A DNA stretch of 64,000 nt from Campylobacterales bacterium (GTDB lineage: Bacteria; Campylobacterota; Campylobacteria; Campylobacterales; Sulfurimonadaceae): the NCBI GenBank assembly GCA_016938735.1, contig JAFGUB010000029.1, positions 1 to 64,000 of the forward strand, read 5' to 3'. This document shows positions 9,357 through 20,976 of the stretch, one piece after another. Within the stretch, counting starts at the first letter, position 1; each line of letters starts with the position of its first letter. Under the pieces are notes generated by a model. The model did not search any database, was not told where the DNA came from, and saw only the letters and a program-made list of their open reading frames with translations. The translations under genes were made by a program, and so were the position numbers.

Positions 9357-11939
9357 ATGCTGCAAACTTTTTTTGGAAAAATCTTCGGAACACGAAACGA
9401 CAGAGAGTTGAAAAAGTATAAAAAAGGGGTAGCACGCATCAATGCGCTTGAAGCGCACTACGAGGTGATGGACGATGAGGCGCTCAAAGCGGCTTTTGAA
9501 GCGCTCAAAAGCGCGGTGCGCTCAGGCGAAAAGAGCCTTGATGATGTTTTATACGACTCGTTCGCCATTACGCGTGAAGCTTCTAAGCGTGTTTTGGGAA
9601 TGCGTCATTTTGACGTACAGTTGATCGGAGGGATGGTGCTGCACGAGGGGCGCATCGCCGAGATGAAGACGGGGGAGGGTAAGACGCTCGTAGCGACCCT
9701 GCCCATCGCACTCAACGCTATGACCGGCAAAGGAGTGCATCTGGTCACGGTCAACGACTATTTGGCCAAACGCGACGGCATCGAGATGGGCAAACTCTAC
9801 ACGTTTTTGGGTTATAGCGTCGGTATCATCCCAGAGGGGATGTATGACCCCGCGCTCAAACGTGCTCAGTATCACGCCGACATCACCTACGGTACGAACA
9901 ATGAGTTTGGGTTTGATTACCTGCGCGACAATATGAACTACTCTAGAGAGCAGATGGTGCAGCGTGAGCACGCCTTTGTCATTGTGGATGAAGTAGACTC
10001 CATTCTGATCGACGAGGCCAGAACGCCGCTCATTATCTCCGGCCCCGTCAATCGCCGCATGAGCGACTATGCCAAGGCCGATGAGGTCGCCAAAAAGCTC
10101 GTCAAAGACGAAGATTTCAAAGTCGATGAGAAAGACCGCGTCGTGCTGCTCAGCGAAGAGGGGATCACCAAAGCGGAGCAACTCTTTGGGGTTGATAACC
10201 TCTACAGCGTTGAAAATTCCAGACTCTCTCACCACCTTGATCAGGCGCTCAAAGCCAACCACCTCTTCGAGATCGACGTCGATTACGTTATCCGAGATGG
10301 CGAAATTGTGATTGTTGACGAATTTACGGGACGTCTGAGCGAAGGGCGACGCTACTCCGAAGGGCTGCATCAGGCACTCGAAGCCAAAGAGCGTGTTGCC
10401 ATCAAAGAGGAGACCCAAACCCTCGCCGATATCACCTTTCAAAATTACTTTCGCATGTACGACAAACTTGCGGGTATGACAGGAACCGCACAGACCGAAG
10501 CGACGGAGTTTTCGCAAATCTACAGCCTTGATGTCATCTCCATCCCCACTAATGTACCTGTGGTGCGCAAAGATCTTAACGACCTGATCTACAAGACCGA
10601 AGCGGAGAAGTTCGCCGCCGTGATCAAAACAGTCAAAACGCTGATGCAAACTGGACAACCGGCGCTCATCGGTACCGCCTCGATTGAAAAATCAGAGAAG
10701 TTACATGTACTGCTTAAGGCCGAAAAGATTCCCCACACCGTGCTCAATGCGAAAAACCATGAGCAAGAGGGTGAGATCATTAAGCACGCGGGCGAAAAAG
10801 GGGCCATCACTATTGCGACTAATATGGCGGGACGCGGGGTCGATATCAAAGTAAGCGACGAGATCAAGGCACTTGGCGGTCTGTATATCATCGGTACGGA
10901 GCGGCACGAAAACCGCCGTATCGATAATCAGCTTCGCGGTCGCTCCGGTCGTCAGGGCGATCCGGGGACGACGCAGTTTTATCTCAGCCTCGAAGATAAC
11001 CTTCTGCGCATTTTCGGCTCTGACAAGATCAAGAGCATTATGGAGCGTTTGGGGGTTGAAGACGGTGAGTTTATCGAGTCGTCGATGGTCACGCGCGCGG
11101 TCGAAAAAGCGCAGAAAAAGGTGGAAAACCTCCACTTTGAAGGGCGTAAACATATCGTCGAGTACGATGACGTCGCCAATGAACAGCGCAAAATCGTCTA
11201 TAAATTCCGCAATGAACTGCTGAGTCCCGAGTATGGGATTGAACGCAAAATCAACGAAATCCGCGAAGCCTATGTTGATTCGCTGCTGGTTACATGTAAC
11301 ATCTTTGACGGTACGGCACACGAGGATTTCGATCTTGAGCGTTTGACCCTAAAATTGCTCGAAGATATTCGTTTTGAGCTCTCATCCGATGCGGTTGCGG
11401 GTATGGAATATGACGATCTGCGCGCACGTCTGATAACACTGCTCAAATCAAGCTACGATCAGAAGATGAGCATCATCGACGAGCAGACGCGTCACAACGT
11501 CGAGCGTGAAATCTATCTCAAAACGCTCGATACGGCGTGGAGAGAGCATCTCTATCAGATGGATACCATGAAAACGGGTATCAGACTGCGGGCTTACAAT
11601 CAAAAAGATCCGCTTGTTGAGTACAAAAAAGAGAGCTTCAACCTCTTTCAAGAGCTGGTCGAGACGATCAAGTTCGAGACGATCAAAACGCTTCATATTA
11701 TTCAATTTAGAATCGACAATGCCGAAGAGGAGGCGCGTGAGCTGGCGCGTCAGCGCGAAATCGAAGCGCGCGCTCAGGAGCTGGCGCAGTCGCTTCGTCA
11801 CGGAGATGAATCGGCTTCTTCGACCGCCTCATCCGATAAAAAGCCGGCACGCAACGATCCGTGCCCCTGCGGCAGCGGCAAAAAGTACAAGCAGTGCTGC
11901 GGCCAGAGCGGACCTAAAAAAGGTGCTTTTGCCTCTTGA
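9357..11939 (+). CDS. secA: Protein translocase ATPase SecA
   Basis: SecA drives preproteins through SecYEG. The 860-residue protein has the usual order: first nucleotide-binding fold with MKTGEGKT near residue 105 and [17 protein letters not shown], the preprotein cross-linking domain, second fold with [10 protein letters not shown], helical wing and scaffold, and the C-terminal zinc tail [13 protein letters not shown] (about 836-848). The start ATG at 9357 gives [12 protein letters not shown]; the TTG three bases earlier is not needed. It overlaps the next permease gene by four bases (TTGA), so translation is probably coupled. Copies of the palindrome at 10701 and 11290 are read Leu-His-Val and Thr-Cys-Asn. 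Confidence 0.96.
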   Translation: MLQTFFGKIFGTRNDRELKKYKKGVARINALEAHYEVMDDEALKAAFEALKSAVRSGEKSLDDVLYDSFAITREASKRVLGMRHFDVQLIGGMVLHEGRIAEMKTGEGKTLVATLPIALNAMTGKGVHLVTVNDYLAKRDGIEMGKLYTFLGYSVGIIPEGMYDPALKRAQYHADITYGTNNEFGFDYLRDNMNYSREQMVQREHAFVIVDEVDSILIDEARTPLIISGPVNRRMSDYAKADEVAKKLVKDEDFKVDEKDRVVLLSEEGITKAEQLFGVDNLYSVENSRLSHHLDQALKANHLFEIDVDYVIRDGEIVIVDEFTGRLSEGRRYSEGLHQALEAKERVAIKEETQTLADITFQNYFRMYDKLAGMTGTAQTEATEFSQIYSLDVISIPTNVPVVRKDLNDLIYKTEAEKFAAVIKTVKTLMQTGQPALIGTASIEKSEKLHVLLKAEKIPHTVLNAKNHEQEGEIIKHAGEKGAITIATNMAGRGVDIKVSDEIKALGGLYIIGTERHENRRIDNQLRGRSGRQGDPGTTQFYLSLEDNLLRIFGSDKIKSIMERLGVEDGEFIESSMVTRAVEKAQKKVENLHFEGRKHIVEYDDVANEQRKIVYKFRNELLSPEYGIERKINEIREAYVDSLLVTCNIFDGTAHEDFDLERLTLKLLEDIRFELSSDAVAGMEYDDLRARLITLLKSSYDQKMSIIDEQTRHNVEREIYLKTLDTAWREHLYQMDTMKTGIRLRAYNQKDPLVEYKKESFNLFQELVETIKFETIKTLHIIQFRIDNAEEEARELARQREIEARAQELAQSLRHGDESASSTASSDKKPARNDPCPCGSGKKYKQCCGQSGPKKGAFAS

Positions 11940-13132
11940 GTATCGTCTCCTTTCTCGTCAAGCGCTTCTTGCGTTTTGACAAAGAACAACCTTTTATCTT
12001 TCTCTCCGCGCTTTTGGCTTTTTTAGGCATTACCCTGGGGGTGATGGTATTGATGATCGCTATGGCCCTGATGAACGGGTTTGACAACGAGTTTAAAAAG
12101 AAACTCACCGTCATGAACTATCCGCTCACTATCCTTCCGCGTTTCTACGGCAGTGTCAACGAGTCGCTGCTTTTGGATCTGGAAGCGGCCTTGCCGGAGC
12201 TGCACTTTAGCCCGTACGTCTCGTCGCCCGTGATGGCCAGGTCGGGCAGTCGGCTTGAGGGCGGCTATCTATTTGGGGTGGAGTTTGAGAGCGAGCGCAA
12301 GGTCAATGCGGTGATTGACAAAGCCCTTCAGTCTCACCTTGTGGATGATTTTGAGGTTTTGGTAGGCAAAAGCCTACAGCAGGAGTTTGGCATCGCCTCT
12401 AGCGATAAGCTCACGTATGTCTTTACCCAGATGGAGCCGGGCGGCCTTGGCGTTACGCCGCGCATCAAGCGTTTCGAGGTTGTGGGCATCTTCGATTCGG
12501 GTCTGAGTGCTTATGATAAAGCGTATGCCTATACGACGCTTGCGTCACTTCAAAAGATCCTGCGCCTCCCCTCCAATCTCTATGACGGTATTCATATTTT
12601 TTCATATGATCCTCAAACCGACATCCATAGGATCAAAGCCATGCTGCCTCAATCTGTGGGCATCAAAGGGTGGTGGGAGGACAACGTCAATTTTTTCGCC
12701 GCGCTCGAGCTTGAAAAAACGGCACTTTTTATCGTGTTGATGCTGATCATTTTGATCGCTTCGATCAATATCATCTCTTCTTTGCTGATGACCGTCATGA
12801 ACCGCAGAAGCGAAATCGCCCTGCTGATCTCTTTGGGAGCATCTTCAGCACAGATCAAAAAGGTGTTTATGTATCTTGGTATCGTCATTGGCCTGGCAGG
12901 CATCGTTGCGGGAACGCTTCTGGGCTTTTTTGGCCTTTGGGTTTTGGGCACGTTTGAGATTGTTTCGCTTCCCAAGGATGTCTATCCCACCTCGACGCTT
13001 CCTTTAGATCTGAGCCTGATCGATCTCTCCATGATTCTGATCGGTGCTTTTGTGATTGTCTTGCTCTCTTCGTTCTATCCTGCCAAAAAGGCGAGCGAAG
13101 TGGATGTGCTCACCGTATTGCGCAACGAATAG
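11936..13132 (+). CDS. Lipoprotein-releasing ABC permease, LolC/LolE family
   Basis: Inner-membrane permease of the Lol system, which extracts lipoproteins and hands them to LolA. The 398-residue protein has one N-terminal membrane segment (about 22-46), a large periplasmic domain (50-260) and three C-terminal segments (about 265-290, 315-340, 360-385) with the FtsX/MacB-like motif [16 protein letters not shown]. The start TTG overlaps the secA stop. Only one such permease is seen, as in bacteria with a LolF-type homodimer; the ATPase LolD is not in the window. LolC, LolE and LolF cannot be told apart by eye. Confidence 0.88.
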   Translation: MSIVSFLVKRFLRFDKEQPFIFLSALLAFLGITLGVMVLMIAMALMNGFDNEFKKKLTVMNYPLTILPRFYGSVNESLLLDLEAALPELHFSPYVSSPVMARSGSRLEGGYLFGVEFESERKVNAVIDKALQSHLVDDFEVLVGKSLQQEFGIASSDKLTYVFTQMEPGGLGVTPRIKRFEVVGIFDSGLSAYDKAYAYTTLASLQKILRLPSNLYDGIHIFSYDPQTDIHRIKAMLPQSVGIKGWWEDNVNFFAALELEKTALFIVLMLIILIASINIISSLLMTVMNRRSEIALLISLGASSAQIKKVFMYLGIVIGLAGIVAGTLLGFFGLWVLGTFEIVSLPKDVYPTSTLPLDLSLIDLSMILIGAFVIVLLSSFYPAKKASEVDVLTVLRNE

Positions 13133-13141
13133 AACCCATCT

Positions 13142-14080
13142 ATGAAGAAGCTTGTATTCGCTGTGACGACAGTCGAGATTGTGTTGGCGGCGCTTCTGAC
13201 ACTCTTGTACTATCTCAATCAACCGATGAAGAGTAGTGTCGTTTTGTATGTCCCAAAAGGCTCTTTGCACCAAACCCTCGTCTATCTTCGATCCAAAAAA
13301 TTTGATCTGACGCTGCTTGACGGCTTTGTATTGCGATTTGTAGGCTATCCGCAAAAGGGATGGATTCATATCGGCCAAACGCAATTAAGTCATGCCGATT
13401 TCCTCTACCGCCTCACCACAGCCAAAGCGGCGATGCGCGGCGTCACGCTGATTCCCGGTGAGACAACCCATTTTTTCCTAGCGCACATTGCAGAGGTGAT
13501 GCAACTCGATCATGCGCTGCTGATCTACTATTTTGATCGGTATGCACCCTATAAAGAGGGCGCTTTTGTGCCCGACACCTATCATCTACCGATGGGGATG
13601 GATGAAAAGAGGGTCATACGTCTATTGCTGTATCACTCGGCCAAACAGATGCGTATATGGTCGGAGAAAATCTTCGGAATGTATGACGAAAAAAAGTGGT
13701 TTCATTTCGTAACACTTGCTTCGGTGATACAAAAAGAAGCAGCCTCTAAAGAGGATATGCCCTTGGTCTCTTCGGTAATTTACAACCGCCTAAAAAAAGG
13801 GATGCGTCTGCAAATGGATGGGACGCTAAACTACGGCGCTTACTCTCATACACCAATCACTCCAGAGCGCATAAAGTCCGATAATACGAGCTATAACAGC
13901 TATAAGCAGATGGGTTTACCCCCTACGCCTGTGTGCAATGTAGGGCTTGATGCGATCAAAGCCGCTATTTTTCCGGCGCAGAGCGACTATCTCTATTTTG
14001 TACGCGACAAAGACGGGAAACATCGCTACTCGCGTAACTATTCTACACATTTAGGGTATATCCATAATGTTACCAAATGA
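13142..14080 (+). CDS. mltG: Endolytic transglycosylase MltG
   Basis: MltG (YceG) cuts nascent peptidoglycan strands at the membrane. The 312-residue protein has an N-terminal membrane anchor (residues 5-24), a LysM-like part, and the family core: LASVIQKEA with the catalytic Glu (near 200), SSVIYNRLKKGMRLQMD, and a closing block with LPPTPVCNVG. It follows the Lol permease by nine bases and probably shares its transcript. Confidence 0.92.
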   Translation: MKKLVFAVTTVEIVLAALLTLLYYLNQPMKSSVVLYVPKGSLHQTLVYLRSKKFDLTLLDGFVLRFVGYPQKGWIHIGQTQLSHADFLYRLTTAKAAMRGVTLIPGETTHFFLAHIAEVMQLDHALLIYYFDRYAPYKEGAFVPDTYHLPMGMDEKRVIRLLLYHSAKQMRIWSEKIFGMYDEKKWFHFVTLASVIQKEAASKEDMPLVSSVIYNRLKKGMRLQMDGTLNYGAYSHTPITPERIKSDNTSYNSYKQMGLPPTPVCNVGLDAIKAAIFPAQSDYLYFVRDKDGKHRYSRNYSTHLGYIHNVTK

Positions 14081-14179
14081 AACATAATGCTATTTTTATC
14101 GCCGAGTTTTGAGTAGAATCGATAAGTTTATTTTAACAAGTGCTACACTGTGACCTGAATTTCACATCAGAGGAACAGC

Positions 14180-16378
14180 ATGTCAAAAATCATTTGGTCC
14201 GTCATCGACGAAGCCCCGGCGTTAGCAACGTACTCACTACTTCCCATCGTTCAAAAGTTCTGTAAAGAGGCAGGTGTCGATGTGGTCACGAGTGACATCT
14301 CTCTTTCGGGTCGTGTGATTGCAACGTTCCCGGAGCGTCTCAAACCGGAGCAGCGCATTCCCGACAACCTTGCCGAACTTGGCAAGGTTGCTGAAGAGCC
14401 CGAAGGTAACATCATTAAGTTGCCCAACATCTCCGCTTCGATCACGCAGCTTAAGGAGTGTATTACAGAGCTTCAAGAGAAGGGATATGATCTTCCTGAT
14501 TATCCCGAAAATCCACAGAGTGAAGAGGAGAAAGCAGTTCAGGCGCGCTACTCTACCTGTCTTGGTTCTGCTGTTAACCCTGTTCTTCGCGAAGGTAACT
14601 CTGACCGCCGCGCTGCGGTAGCGGTTAAAAACTTTGCGAAGAAAAACCCGCACAAACTGCGGGCGTTTGAGAACCCTTCCAAAGCTTATGTAACGCACAT
14701 GGATGGGAACAACGACTTCTACGGCAACGAAAAGTCTGTTATCAAAGAGGGTTCAGGCAAAGTCACCATCGAGCTCAACGGCAAAGTCCTCAAAGAGATC
14801 ACCGCTCAAGACAAAGAGGTTCTTGACGGAACTTTTATGTCGGCCAAAGCACTACAGGAGTTTTACCAAAAGAGCCTTGACGATGCCAAAGCCAATGGCG
14901 TACTTTGGTCGCTTCACCTCAAAGCAACCATGATGAAGATCTCCGATCCGATCATGTTCGGCCATGCGATCAAGGTGTTTTTCAAAGACGTGTTTGCAAA
15001 ATACGCAGCAGAGTTCAAAGAGATCGGTGTGAACGCCAACCTCGGCCTTGGCGATCTGTACAAAAAACTTGAGAAGCTTCCTGCCGACAAGAAGGCTCAG
15101 ATCGAAGCGGATATCATGGCGACTTACGACAAGCAGCCTCCGATTGCGATGGTGGACTCAGACAAGGGAATCACCAACCTGCACGCTTCAAACGATATCA
15201 TTATCGATGCTTCTATGCCGGTTGTGGTGCGCGAGGGTGGCAAAATGTGGAACCGCGCGGGCAAACTCCAAGAGTGTGTCTCTGTTATTCCTGACAGTTC
15301 TTATGCCCGTTTCCACCAAGGCATGGTCGATGATTGTGTTAAAAACGGTCAATACGACGTCACTACGATGGGTAATGTTGCCAATGTCGGTTTGATGGCG
15401 CAAAAAGCCGAAGAGTACGGCTCACACCCGACAACATTCGAGATCAGCGAAGACGGTGTGGTTGAGGTCAAAGACGATCAAGGCAACGTGCTGATGAGCC
15501 ACAACGTTGAGAAGGGTGATATTTGGCGTATGTCACGCACCAAAGATATCCCCATCAAAGACTGGATCCGCCTTGCATTTGAGCGTGGACGTCTTACCGG
15601 TACGCCTGTTGTTTTCTGGTTGGATGAGAAGCGTGCGCACGATGCGAACCTGATCAAGAAGATCAACGACTGTAAAGGTGAATTTGATCAGAGCGGTTTT
15701 GAGTGGATGATTATGAACGTCCAAGATGCCGTTGCCTATACCAACGCCCGCGTTCGTGAAGGTAAAGATACTATTTCGGCAACCGGAAACGTACTGCGTG
15801 ACCACCTGACCGATATGTACCCGATTCTAGAACTTGGCACATCGGCAAAGATGCTCTCGATTGTACCTCTGCTTGCCGGCGGCGGTCTGTTTGAGACGGG
15901 TGCGGGCGGTTCAGCGCCTAAGCACGTCGATCAGTTTGTTGAAGAGGGGCATCTGCGCTGGGATTCACTCGGTGAGTTCTTGGCACTGGCCGAGTCACTG
16001 CGCTATATCAACCAAAAACACCAAAGCGACAAGCTCTCCAAGTTGACTGCGGCACTTGACGTAGCCAACGCCGGCTATCTGGACAACAACAAAGCACCGG
16101 GCCGCAAAGCGGGCGAGCCGGACAACAAAGCGTCACACTTCTATGTGGCGCAGTACTGGGCGAATGCTCTGGCTACTTGCGGCAACGCGGAGCTTGAGAC
16201 CAAGTTTGGACCTGTTGCTAAGGCGCTTGTCGAGAATGAAGCCAAGATCATGGAAGAGCTGATGGCGGTTGAAGGGAAGGCTCAGGATATCGGCGGCTAC
16301 TACAAGCCTGACGATGTGAAAGCTGCTGCCGCGATGCGTCCTTCCGCAACGCTTAATGCTATCATTGATAGCATCTAA
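14180..16378 (+). CDS. icd: Monomeric NADP-dependent isocitrate dehydrogenase
   Basis: Converts isocitrate and NADP+ to 2-oxoglutarate, CO2 and NADPH; in the reductive cycle it runs backwards. The 732-residue length and sequence (start [32 protein letters not shown], a [16 protein letters not shown] block) are those of the large monomeric class, unrelated in size to the 400-residue dimeric enzyme. AGAGGAAC precedes the start. It opens the carbon cluster icd-mdh-fumC-sucCD-oorDABC but is followed by a terminator-like palindrome and a 170-base leader, so mdh likely has its own promoter. Confidence 0.95.
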   Translation: MSKIIWSVIDEAPALATYSLLPIVQKFCKEAGVDVVTSDISLSGRVIATFPERLKPEQRIPDNLAELGKVAEEPEGNIIKLPNISASITQLKECITELQEKGYDLPDYPENPQSEEEKAVQARYSTCLGSAVNPVLREGNSDRRAAVAVKNFAKKNPHKLRAFENPSKAYVTHMDGNNDFYGNEKSVIKEGSGKVTIELNGKVLKEITAQDKEVLDGTFMSAKALQEFYQKSLDDAKANGVLWSLHLKATMMKISDPIMFGHAIKVFFKDVFAKYAAEFKEIGVNANLGLGDLYKKLEKLPADKKAQIEADIMATYDKQPPIAMVDSDKGITNLHASNDIIIDASMPVVVREGGKMWNRAGKLQECVSVIPDSSYARFHQGMVDDCVKNGQYDVTTMGNVANVGLMAQKAEEYGSHPTTFEISEDGVVEVKDDQGNVLMSHNVEKGDIWRMSRTKDIPIKDWIRLAFERGRLTGTPVVFWLDEKRAHDANLIKKINDCKGEFDQSGFEWMIMNVQDAVAYTNARVREGKDTISATGNVLRDHLTDMYPILELGTSAKMLSIVPLLAGGGLFETGAGGSAPKHVDQFVEEGHLRWDSLGEFLALAESLRYINQKHQSDKLSKLTAALDVANAGYLDNNKAPGRKAGEPDNKASHFYVAQYWANALATCGNAELETKFGPVAKALVENEAKIMEELMAVEGKAQDIGGYYKPDDVKAAAAMRPSATLNAIIDSI

Positions 16379-16417
16379 TATTATAACCCCGATGAGGCTT
16401 TGAGCCGAGTCGGGATC

Positions 16418-16437
16418 AAGCCTTACATGTAAGGCTT
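16418..16437 (+). terminator. Palindromic terminator after icd
   Basis: A perfect 20-base inverted repeat, AAGCCTTACATGTAAGGCTT, followed by TT, 40 bases after the icd stop. The centre is TTACATGTAA. A second weaker hairpin (CCCGA...TCGGG, 16388-16414) precedes it. Confidence 0.6.
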
Positions 16438-16465
16438 TTGATCGGTTTGATCCTTTTTGTTTATG

Positions 16466-16499
16466 CTTAAGCGACAGGTGGCGGCACTTGCCGCTTAAG
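16466..16499 (+). promoter_or_regulatory. Nested alternative hairpins in the mdh leader
   Basis: CTTAAGCG (16466-16473) can pair with CGCTTAAG (16492-16499). Inside, GCGGC (16481-16485) can pair with GCCGC (16490-16494). The two right arms share 16492-16494, so only one helix can form fully. The mdh start is 50 bases on. This could be a regulatory leader, but no ligand or terminator is evident. Confidence 0.35.
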
Positions 16500-16549
16500 T
16501 GTAATTGAGATAGGATTGAGCCCATATTTAAGCATCTAAGGAGAGTTCA

Positions 16550-17509
16550 ATGAATCACGGAAAGCGCGTCGGTATCGTCGGTGCAGGGAATGTGGGGGCC
16601 ACTGTTGCCTATTCTCTGGCCATGCTGGGATCGGCACACGAAGTCATCTTGCGTGATAACAAAATTGATGTGGCCAAGGGCAAAGCACTCGATATGTCCC
16701 AAGCCGCAGCTGCGGTGAGATCGCATACCGTCGTCAGCGTCGCTGAAGATATGAGCCAGCTCACGAACTGCAATGTAGTGGTGGTGACGGCGGGAAGCCC
16801 GAGACTGCCCGGAATGAGCCGAGACGATCTGCTGATGATCAACGCCAACATCACCAAAGAGGTGATCCAGGGGATCGCCAAATATTCGCCTAATGCCATC
16901 ATCATCATGGTCTCCAATCCACTCGACGCCATGACCTACGTCGCGCTCAAAGAGAGCGGGTTTGAGCGCAACCGTGTCATCGGTATGGCGGGTATTCTGG
17001 ACAGTTCGCGTATGGCAGCGTTTATTCAGGAGAAGCTCGGCTACGGCGGTGGACAGATCCGCGCGTCGGTGATGGGTGGACACGGCGATGATATGGTGCC
17101 GCTGCCGCGCTACTCTACCGTTGCGGGCGTGCCGCTTAGCGACGTGCTTAGTGAAGCGGAGATCGAAGAGATCGTTCACCGTACCCGTCACGGCGGTGCT
17201 GAGATCGTCGGGCATCTCAAGACGGGATCTGCCTACTACGCTCCGGCCAAATCGACGGCCATCATGTGCGAAGCGATCCTCAAAGATACCAAGCAAATTC
17301 ACCCCTGTGCCGTTTATCTCGAAGGAGAGTACGGTTTTAGCGATGTGGTCTCCGGTGTGCCGGTGATGCTCGGTGCCAACGGAGCCGAAAAGATCATCGA
17401 AGTGACGCTTGATGAGAAAGAGAAGGCGATGTTTGCCCGCTCCTGCGCATCGGTTCAGTCGCTCATCAACACCCTTAATGCCAATAATTTCTTCAAAGGA
17501 GCAATGTAA
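16550..17509 (+). CDS. mdh: Malate dehydrogenase
   Basis: NAD-dependent interconversion of malate and oxaloacetate. The 319-residue protein is of the lactate-dehydrogenase-like class: Rossmann motif [13 protein letters not shown] (8-20), [16 protein letters not shown] substrate loop with the Arg that selects malate, and the active-site His in [11 protein letters not shown] near residue 178. AAGGAGAG precedes the start. Its stop is directly followed by the fumC ATG, so the two are one transcript. Confidence 0.95.
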   Translation: MNHGKRVGIVGAGNVGATVAYSLAMLGSAHEVILRDNKIDVAKGKALDMSQAAAAVRSHTVVSVAEDMSQLTNCNVVVVTAGSPRLPGMSRDDLLMINANITKEVIQGIAKYSPNAIIIMVSNPLDAMTYVALKESGFERNRVIGMAGILDSSRMAAFIQEKLGYGGGQIRASVMGGHGDDMVPLPRYSTVAGVPLSDVLSEAEIEEIVHRTRHGGAEIVGHLKTGSAYYAPAKSTAIMCEAILKDTKQIHPCAVYLEGEYGFSDVVSGVPVMLGANGAEKIIEVTLDEKEKAMFARSCASVQSLINTLNANNFFKGAM

Positions 17510-18901
17510 ATGTCATACCGCGTAGAAAAAGATACCATGGGGGAGATTCAGGTTCCTCTGGACGCTTATTGGGGCGCTCAGACCCAGCGTTCGATGGAAA
17601 ATTTCCGCATCGGCGAAGAGAGAATGCCCTACGAAATCACACGCGCTTTTTCGTATCTGAAAAAGGCGGTCGCCCTGGTCAATATGGATCTGGGCAAACT
17701 CGATCCGCGCAAAGCCAACGCCATTGCTCAGGCTGCCGATGAGATGCTTGAGGGCAAGCTGGATGATCAGTATCCGCTGGTGGTATGGCAGACGGGTTCG
17801 GGTACGCAATCCAATATGAACAACAATGAAGTATTGGCCAACCGTGCAACCGAAATTCTCGGCGGCGACTTCCGCAAAGAGAAGCTGGTGCACCCCAATG
17901 ACGATGTGAACAAATCGCAAAGCTCCAACGACACCTATCCGACAGCCCTACATGTAGCCTCTGTCATTGCCGTAGAAGAGCGACTGCTGCCTGCGATCAA
18001 CGTTCTGCGGTCTACCTTGATCGCCAAAAGCGAAGCCTTTGCGGATATCGTCAAAATCGGACGCACCCACTTGCAAGATGCCACCCCGATCACCTTGGGT
18101 CAGGAGATCAGCGGCTGGGTAGAGATGCTGAGTAAGTGCGAAAAGATGGCGATCGACTCACTCGATGCCGTCCGCGAACTTGCGCTTGGCGGAACCGCCG
18201 TGGGTACGGGACTCAATGCCCATCCTGAGCTGGGTGAGCGCGTCGCGGTTAAACTGACGGAGCTGGCAGGGCATCGTTTTGTGACCGCACCCAACAAATT
18301 TCATGCGCTCACCTCGCACGATGCGCTCACTTTTGCTCACGGTGCGCTTAAAGCGCTGGCTGCCGATCTGATGAAGATCGCCAACGACGTGCGCTGGCTG
18401 GCATCGGGTCCTCGCTGCGGGTTGGGTGAGATCACCATTCCCGAAAACGAACCCGGCTCTTCGATCATGCCCGGTAAAGTCAATCCGACCCAATCCGAGG
18501 CGGTGACGATGGTCACCTGTCAAGTCATGGGCAATGATGCGGCGATCGGTTTTGCCGCCTCACAGGGCAATTTTGAGCTCAACGTCTTCAAGCCGGTCAT
18601 CGCCTACAACTTTTTGCAATCGGTGCGCCTGCTCTCGGATGCGATGATTTCGTTCAACGACAACTGCGCCGTAGGGATTGAACCCAACCGCGAAAAGATC
18701 AACCACTATCTGCACGATTCGCTGATGCTGGTGACGGCGCTCAACCCCTATATCGGTTATGATAATGCGGCCAAAATCGCCAAAACGGCACATAAAAACA
18801 ATGCGACGCTCAAAGCGACCGCTATTGAACTTGGGCTGCTCAGCGCCGAAGAGTTCGACCGTTATGTCATACCTGAAGATATGATCGCACCCAAAGCTTA
18901 A
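17510..18901 (+). CDS. fumC: Class II fumarate hydratase
   Basis: Iron-independent fumarase, fumarate to malate. The 463-residue protein shows all three family blocks: [14 protein letters not shown] near 100, [16 protein letters not shown] near 185, and the signature [13 protein letters not shown] at about 315. The start abuts the mdh stop and AAAGGAGCA upstream serves as ribosome site. The copy of the palindrome at 17948 is read Leu-His-Val-Ala in a naturally similar family motif. Confidence 0.95.
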   Translation: MSYRVEKDTMGEIQVPLDAYWGAQTQRSMENFRIGEERMPYEITRAFSYLKKAVALVNMDLGKLDPRKANAIAQAADEMLEGKLDDQYPLVVWQTGSGTQSNMNNNEVLANRATEILGGDFRKEKLVHPNDDVNKSQSSNDTYPTALHVASVIAVEERLLPAINVLRSTLIAKSEAFADIVKIGRTHLQDATPITLGQEISGWVEMLSKCEKMAIDSLDAVRELALGGTAVGTGLNAHPELGERVAVKLTELAGHRFVTAPNKFHALTSHDALTFAHGALKALAADLMKIANDVRWLASGPRCGLGEITIPENEPGSSIMPGKVNPTQSEAVTMVTCQVMGNDAAIGFAASQGNFELNVFKPVIAYNFLQSVRLLSDAMISFNDNCAVGIEPNREKINHYLHDSLMLVTALNPYIGYDNAAKIAKTAHKNNATLKATAIELGLLSAEEFDRYVIPEDMIAPKA

Positions 18902-18923
18902 ATCACCAAAAGGAGTACATGTA

Positions 18924-20096
18924 ATGAATATACACGAATATCAAGCCAAGCAGATCTTCCAAAAATACGGCGTTCCGACACCGCGCGGTATCGTTGCCAA
19001 CACGGCCGATCAGGCGGTGCGTAACGCAGCCGAACTCGGCGGAAAAATCTGGGTCGTCAAAGCTCAGATTCATGCCGGCGGACGCGGACTGGGGGGCGGC
19101 GTCAAGCTGGCCCGCTCTCTTGATGAAGTGGCGGAGCACGCAACTAAGATTTTGGGCATGAATCTGGTGACTCATCAGACAGGCCCTGAGGGTAAATTGG
19201 TTCAAAAGGTCTACATCGAAGAGGGTGCCGACATTCAGGCCGAGTACTATTTGGGTGTGGTCTTGGACCGCGCCAAAGAGCTTCCGATCATCATGGCCTC
19301 TACCGAGGGCGGAATGGAGATCGAGAAAGTAGCCGAAGAGCATCCTGACAAGATCATCAAAGTGGCCGTCGATCCGGCCATCGGTTTTCAGGGATATCAC
19401 GGGCGTGAGCTTGTTTTTGGTCTTGGCATTACCGATCCCAACGAGCAGAAGAAGTTCATCAAATTTGCTGCCGCACTCTATCGCGTCTACATCGAAAATG
19501 ATGCCGAGATGATCGAGATCAATCCGCTCATCAAAACCGGCAGCGGCGACTTTTTGGCGCTGGACGGCAAAATGGGCTTTGACGACTCCGCTTTGGGTCG
19601 CCATCCCGACATTGAAGACATGCGTGACATTAGCGAAGAGGATCCCGATGAGCGCGAAGCAGGGCGCTACGGGCTCTCTTATGTCAGTCTTGACGGTGAA
19701 ATCGGCTGTATGGTTAATGGGGCAGGGCTTGCAATGGGGACGATGGATACCATCAACTACATGGGCGGTACGCCTGCAAACTTCCTTGACGTGGGCGGTA
19801 AAGCCAATGCGGAGACCGTCGCTAAAGGATTTGAGATTATTTTGAAAAACCCCAACGTCAAAGCCATATTCGTTAATATCTTTGGGGGTATTGTCCGTTG
19901 CGACCGCATCGCCAACGGTATCTTGGAAGCAACAAAACTGGTACATGTACATGTACCAGTTATTGTTCGACTCGATGGAACCAACGCTGCCGAAGCGGCG
20001 GAAATTTTAAAAAATGCAAACATCCCCAACGTCATCGCGGCCACCGATCTTGCAGACGGTGCAGCCAAAGCCGTTGCGGCTGCGAAAGGAGCATAA
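18924..20096 (+). CDS. sucC: Succinyl-CoA synthetase beta subunit
   Basis: ATP-grasp subunit of succinyl-CoA synthetase, which makes or uses succinyl-CoA next to OorDABC. The 390 residues start MNIHEYQAKQIFQKYGVP, with AQIHAGGRGLGGGVKLA (about 46-62), ENDAEMIEINPL, and NIFGGIVRCDRIANGI. The start lies just after AAAGGAG and a palindrome copy (18915-18924). Near residue 342 the usual Leu-Lys-Val-Pro stretch reads Leu-Val-His-Val-His-Val-Pro because two overlapping palindrome copies form a 26-base perfect palindrome there. It overlaps nothing; sucD begins on the next base. Confidence 0.96.
   Translation: MNIHEYQAKQIFQKYGVPTPRGIVANTADQAVRNAAELGGKIWVVKAQIHAGGRGLGGGVKLARSLDEVAEHATKILGMNLVTHQTGPEGKLVQKVYIEEGADIQAEYYLGVVLDRAKELPIIMASTEGGMEIEKVAEEHPDKIIKVAVDPAIGFQGYHGRELVFGLGITDPNEQKKFIKFAAALYRVYIENDAEMIEINPLIKTGSGDFLALDGKMGFDDSALGRHPDIEDMRDISEEDPDEREAGRYGLSYVSLDGEIGCMVNGAGLAMGTMDTINYMGGTPANFLDVGGKANAETVAKGFEIILKNPNVKAIFVNIFGGIVRCDRIANGILEATKLVHVHVPVIVRLDGTNAAEAAEILKNANIPNVIAATDLADGAAKAVAAAKGA
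19936..19961. repeat. 26-base perfect palindrome inside sucC
   Basis: The right half is the exact reverse complement of the left half (AACTGGTACATGT). It contains two overlapping TACATGTA words offset by six bases and is in frame with sucC. Confidence 0.85.
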
Positions 20097-20969
20097 ATGA
20101 GTATTTTGGTCAACAAAGATACAAAAGTAATCGTTCAAGGATTTACGGGTAAAGAGGGATCGTTTCATGCGGAGCAGTGCATCGCTTATGGAACCAATGT
20201 CGTCGGCGGTGTCACACCCAACAAAGGCGGAACGGAGCATCTGGGTAAACCGGTATTTAACACCGTCAAAGAGGCGGTTGAGGCTACCGGCGCGACCGTT
20301 TCGATGGTCTTCGTACCGCCCGCGTTTGTTGCCGACGCCGTTATGGAAGCGGCCGATGCTGGGATTGAGCTGGCGGTCATTATTACCGAGGGTGCGCCTG
20401 TGCGTGATATGCAGGCCGCCAAAGCCTTTGCGCTCAAACACGGTATGATGACGATCGGACCGAACTGTCCTGGCATCATCACCGCAGAAGAGTGCAAAAT
20501 CGGCATCATGCCCGGCATGATTTTCAAAAAAGGCAATGTCGGTTTGATCTCTAAATCAGGTACGTTGACCTACGAGGCGTCCAATCAGGTCGTCAAACAG
20601 GGTTTCGGTATTACGACCGCCGTCGGTATCGGCGGTGATCCGATTATCGGACTCTCATACAAACAATTGCTGCCGATGTTTGAAGCCGATCCTGAAACGA
20701 AAGTAATCGTCATGATCGGAGAGATCGGCGGCGATCTTGAGATTCAGGCTGCCAAGTATATTAAAGAGCATATTACCAAGCCTGTCGTCGCCTTTATTGC
20801 AGGGCAAACCGCTCCTAAGGGCAAGCGTATGGGGCATGCCGGTGCAATCGTCAGCGGCGGTGCCGGAACAGCGGCTGAAAAGATGGAAGCGTTGCGCGCC
20901 GCAGGAGTCAAAGTCGTTGTGTCACCTTCGGAAATCGGCAAAGCAGTCGCCGAAGTGATGGCAAAGTAG
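20097..20969 (+). CDS. sucD: Succinyl-CoA synthetase alpha subunit
   Basis: CoA-binding and phospho-His subunit partner of SucC. The 290-residue protein has the N-terminal Rossmann-like CoA fold ([17 protein letters not shown]), [19 protein letters not shown], and the phosphorylated His in [12 protein letters not shown] near residue 246. The start ATG directly follows the sucC stop with AAAGGAG before it. Its end is seven bases from the small CxxC protein. Confidence 0.96.
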   Translation: MSILVNKDTKVIVQGFTGKEGSFHAEQCIAYGTNVVGGVTPNKGGTEHLGKPVFNTVKEAVEATGATVSMVFVPPAFVADAVMEAADAGIELAVIITEGAPVRDMQAAKAFALKHGMMTIGPNCPGIITAEECKIGIMPGMIFKKGNVGLISKSGTLTYEASNQVVKQGFGITTAVGIGGDPIIGLSYKQLLPMFEADPETKVIVMIGEIGGDLEIQAAKYIKEHITKPVVAFIAGQTAPKGKRMGHAGAIVSGGAGTAAEKMEALRAAGVKVVVSPSEIGKAVAEVMAK

Positions 20970-20976
20970 AACAGTT

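Noticed and set aside
9549-10658. 369-codon minus-strand frame opposite secA
   Set aside because: Antisense shadow of a highly conserved gene; composition follows the secA codons.
18903-19952. 349-codon minus-strand frame opposite sucC
   Set aside because: Antisense shadow; sucC is intact and conserved.
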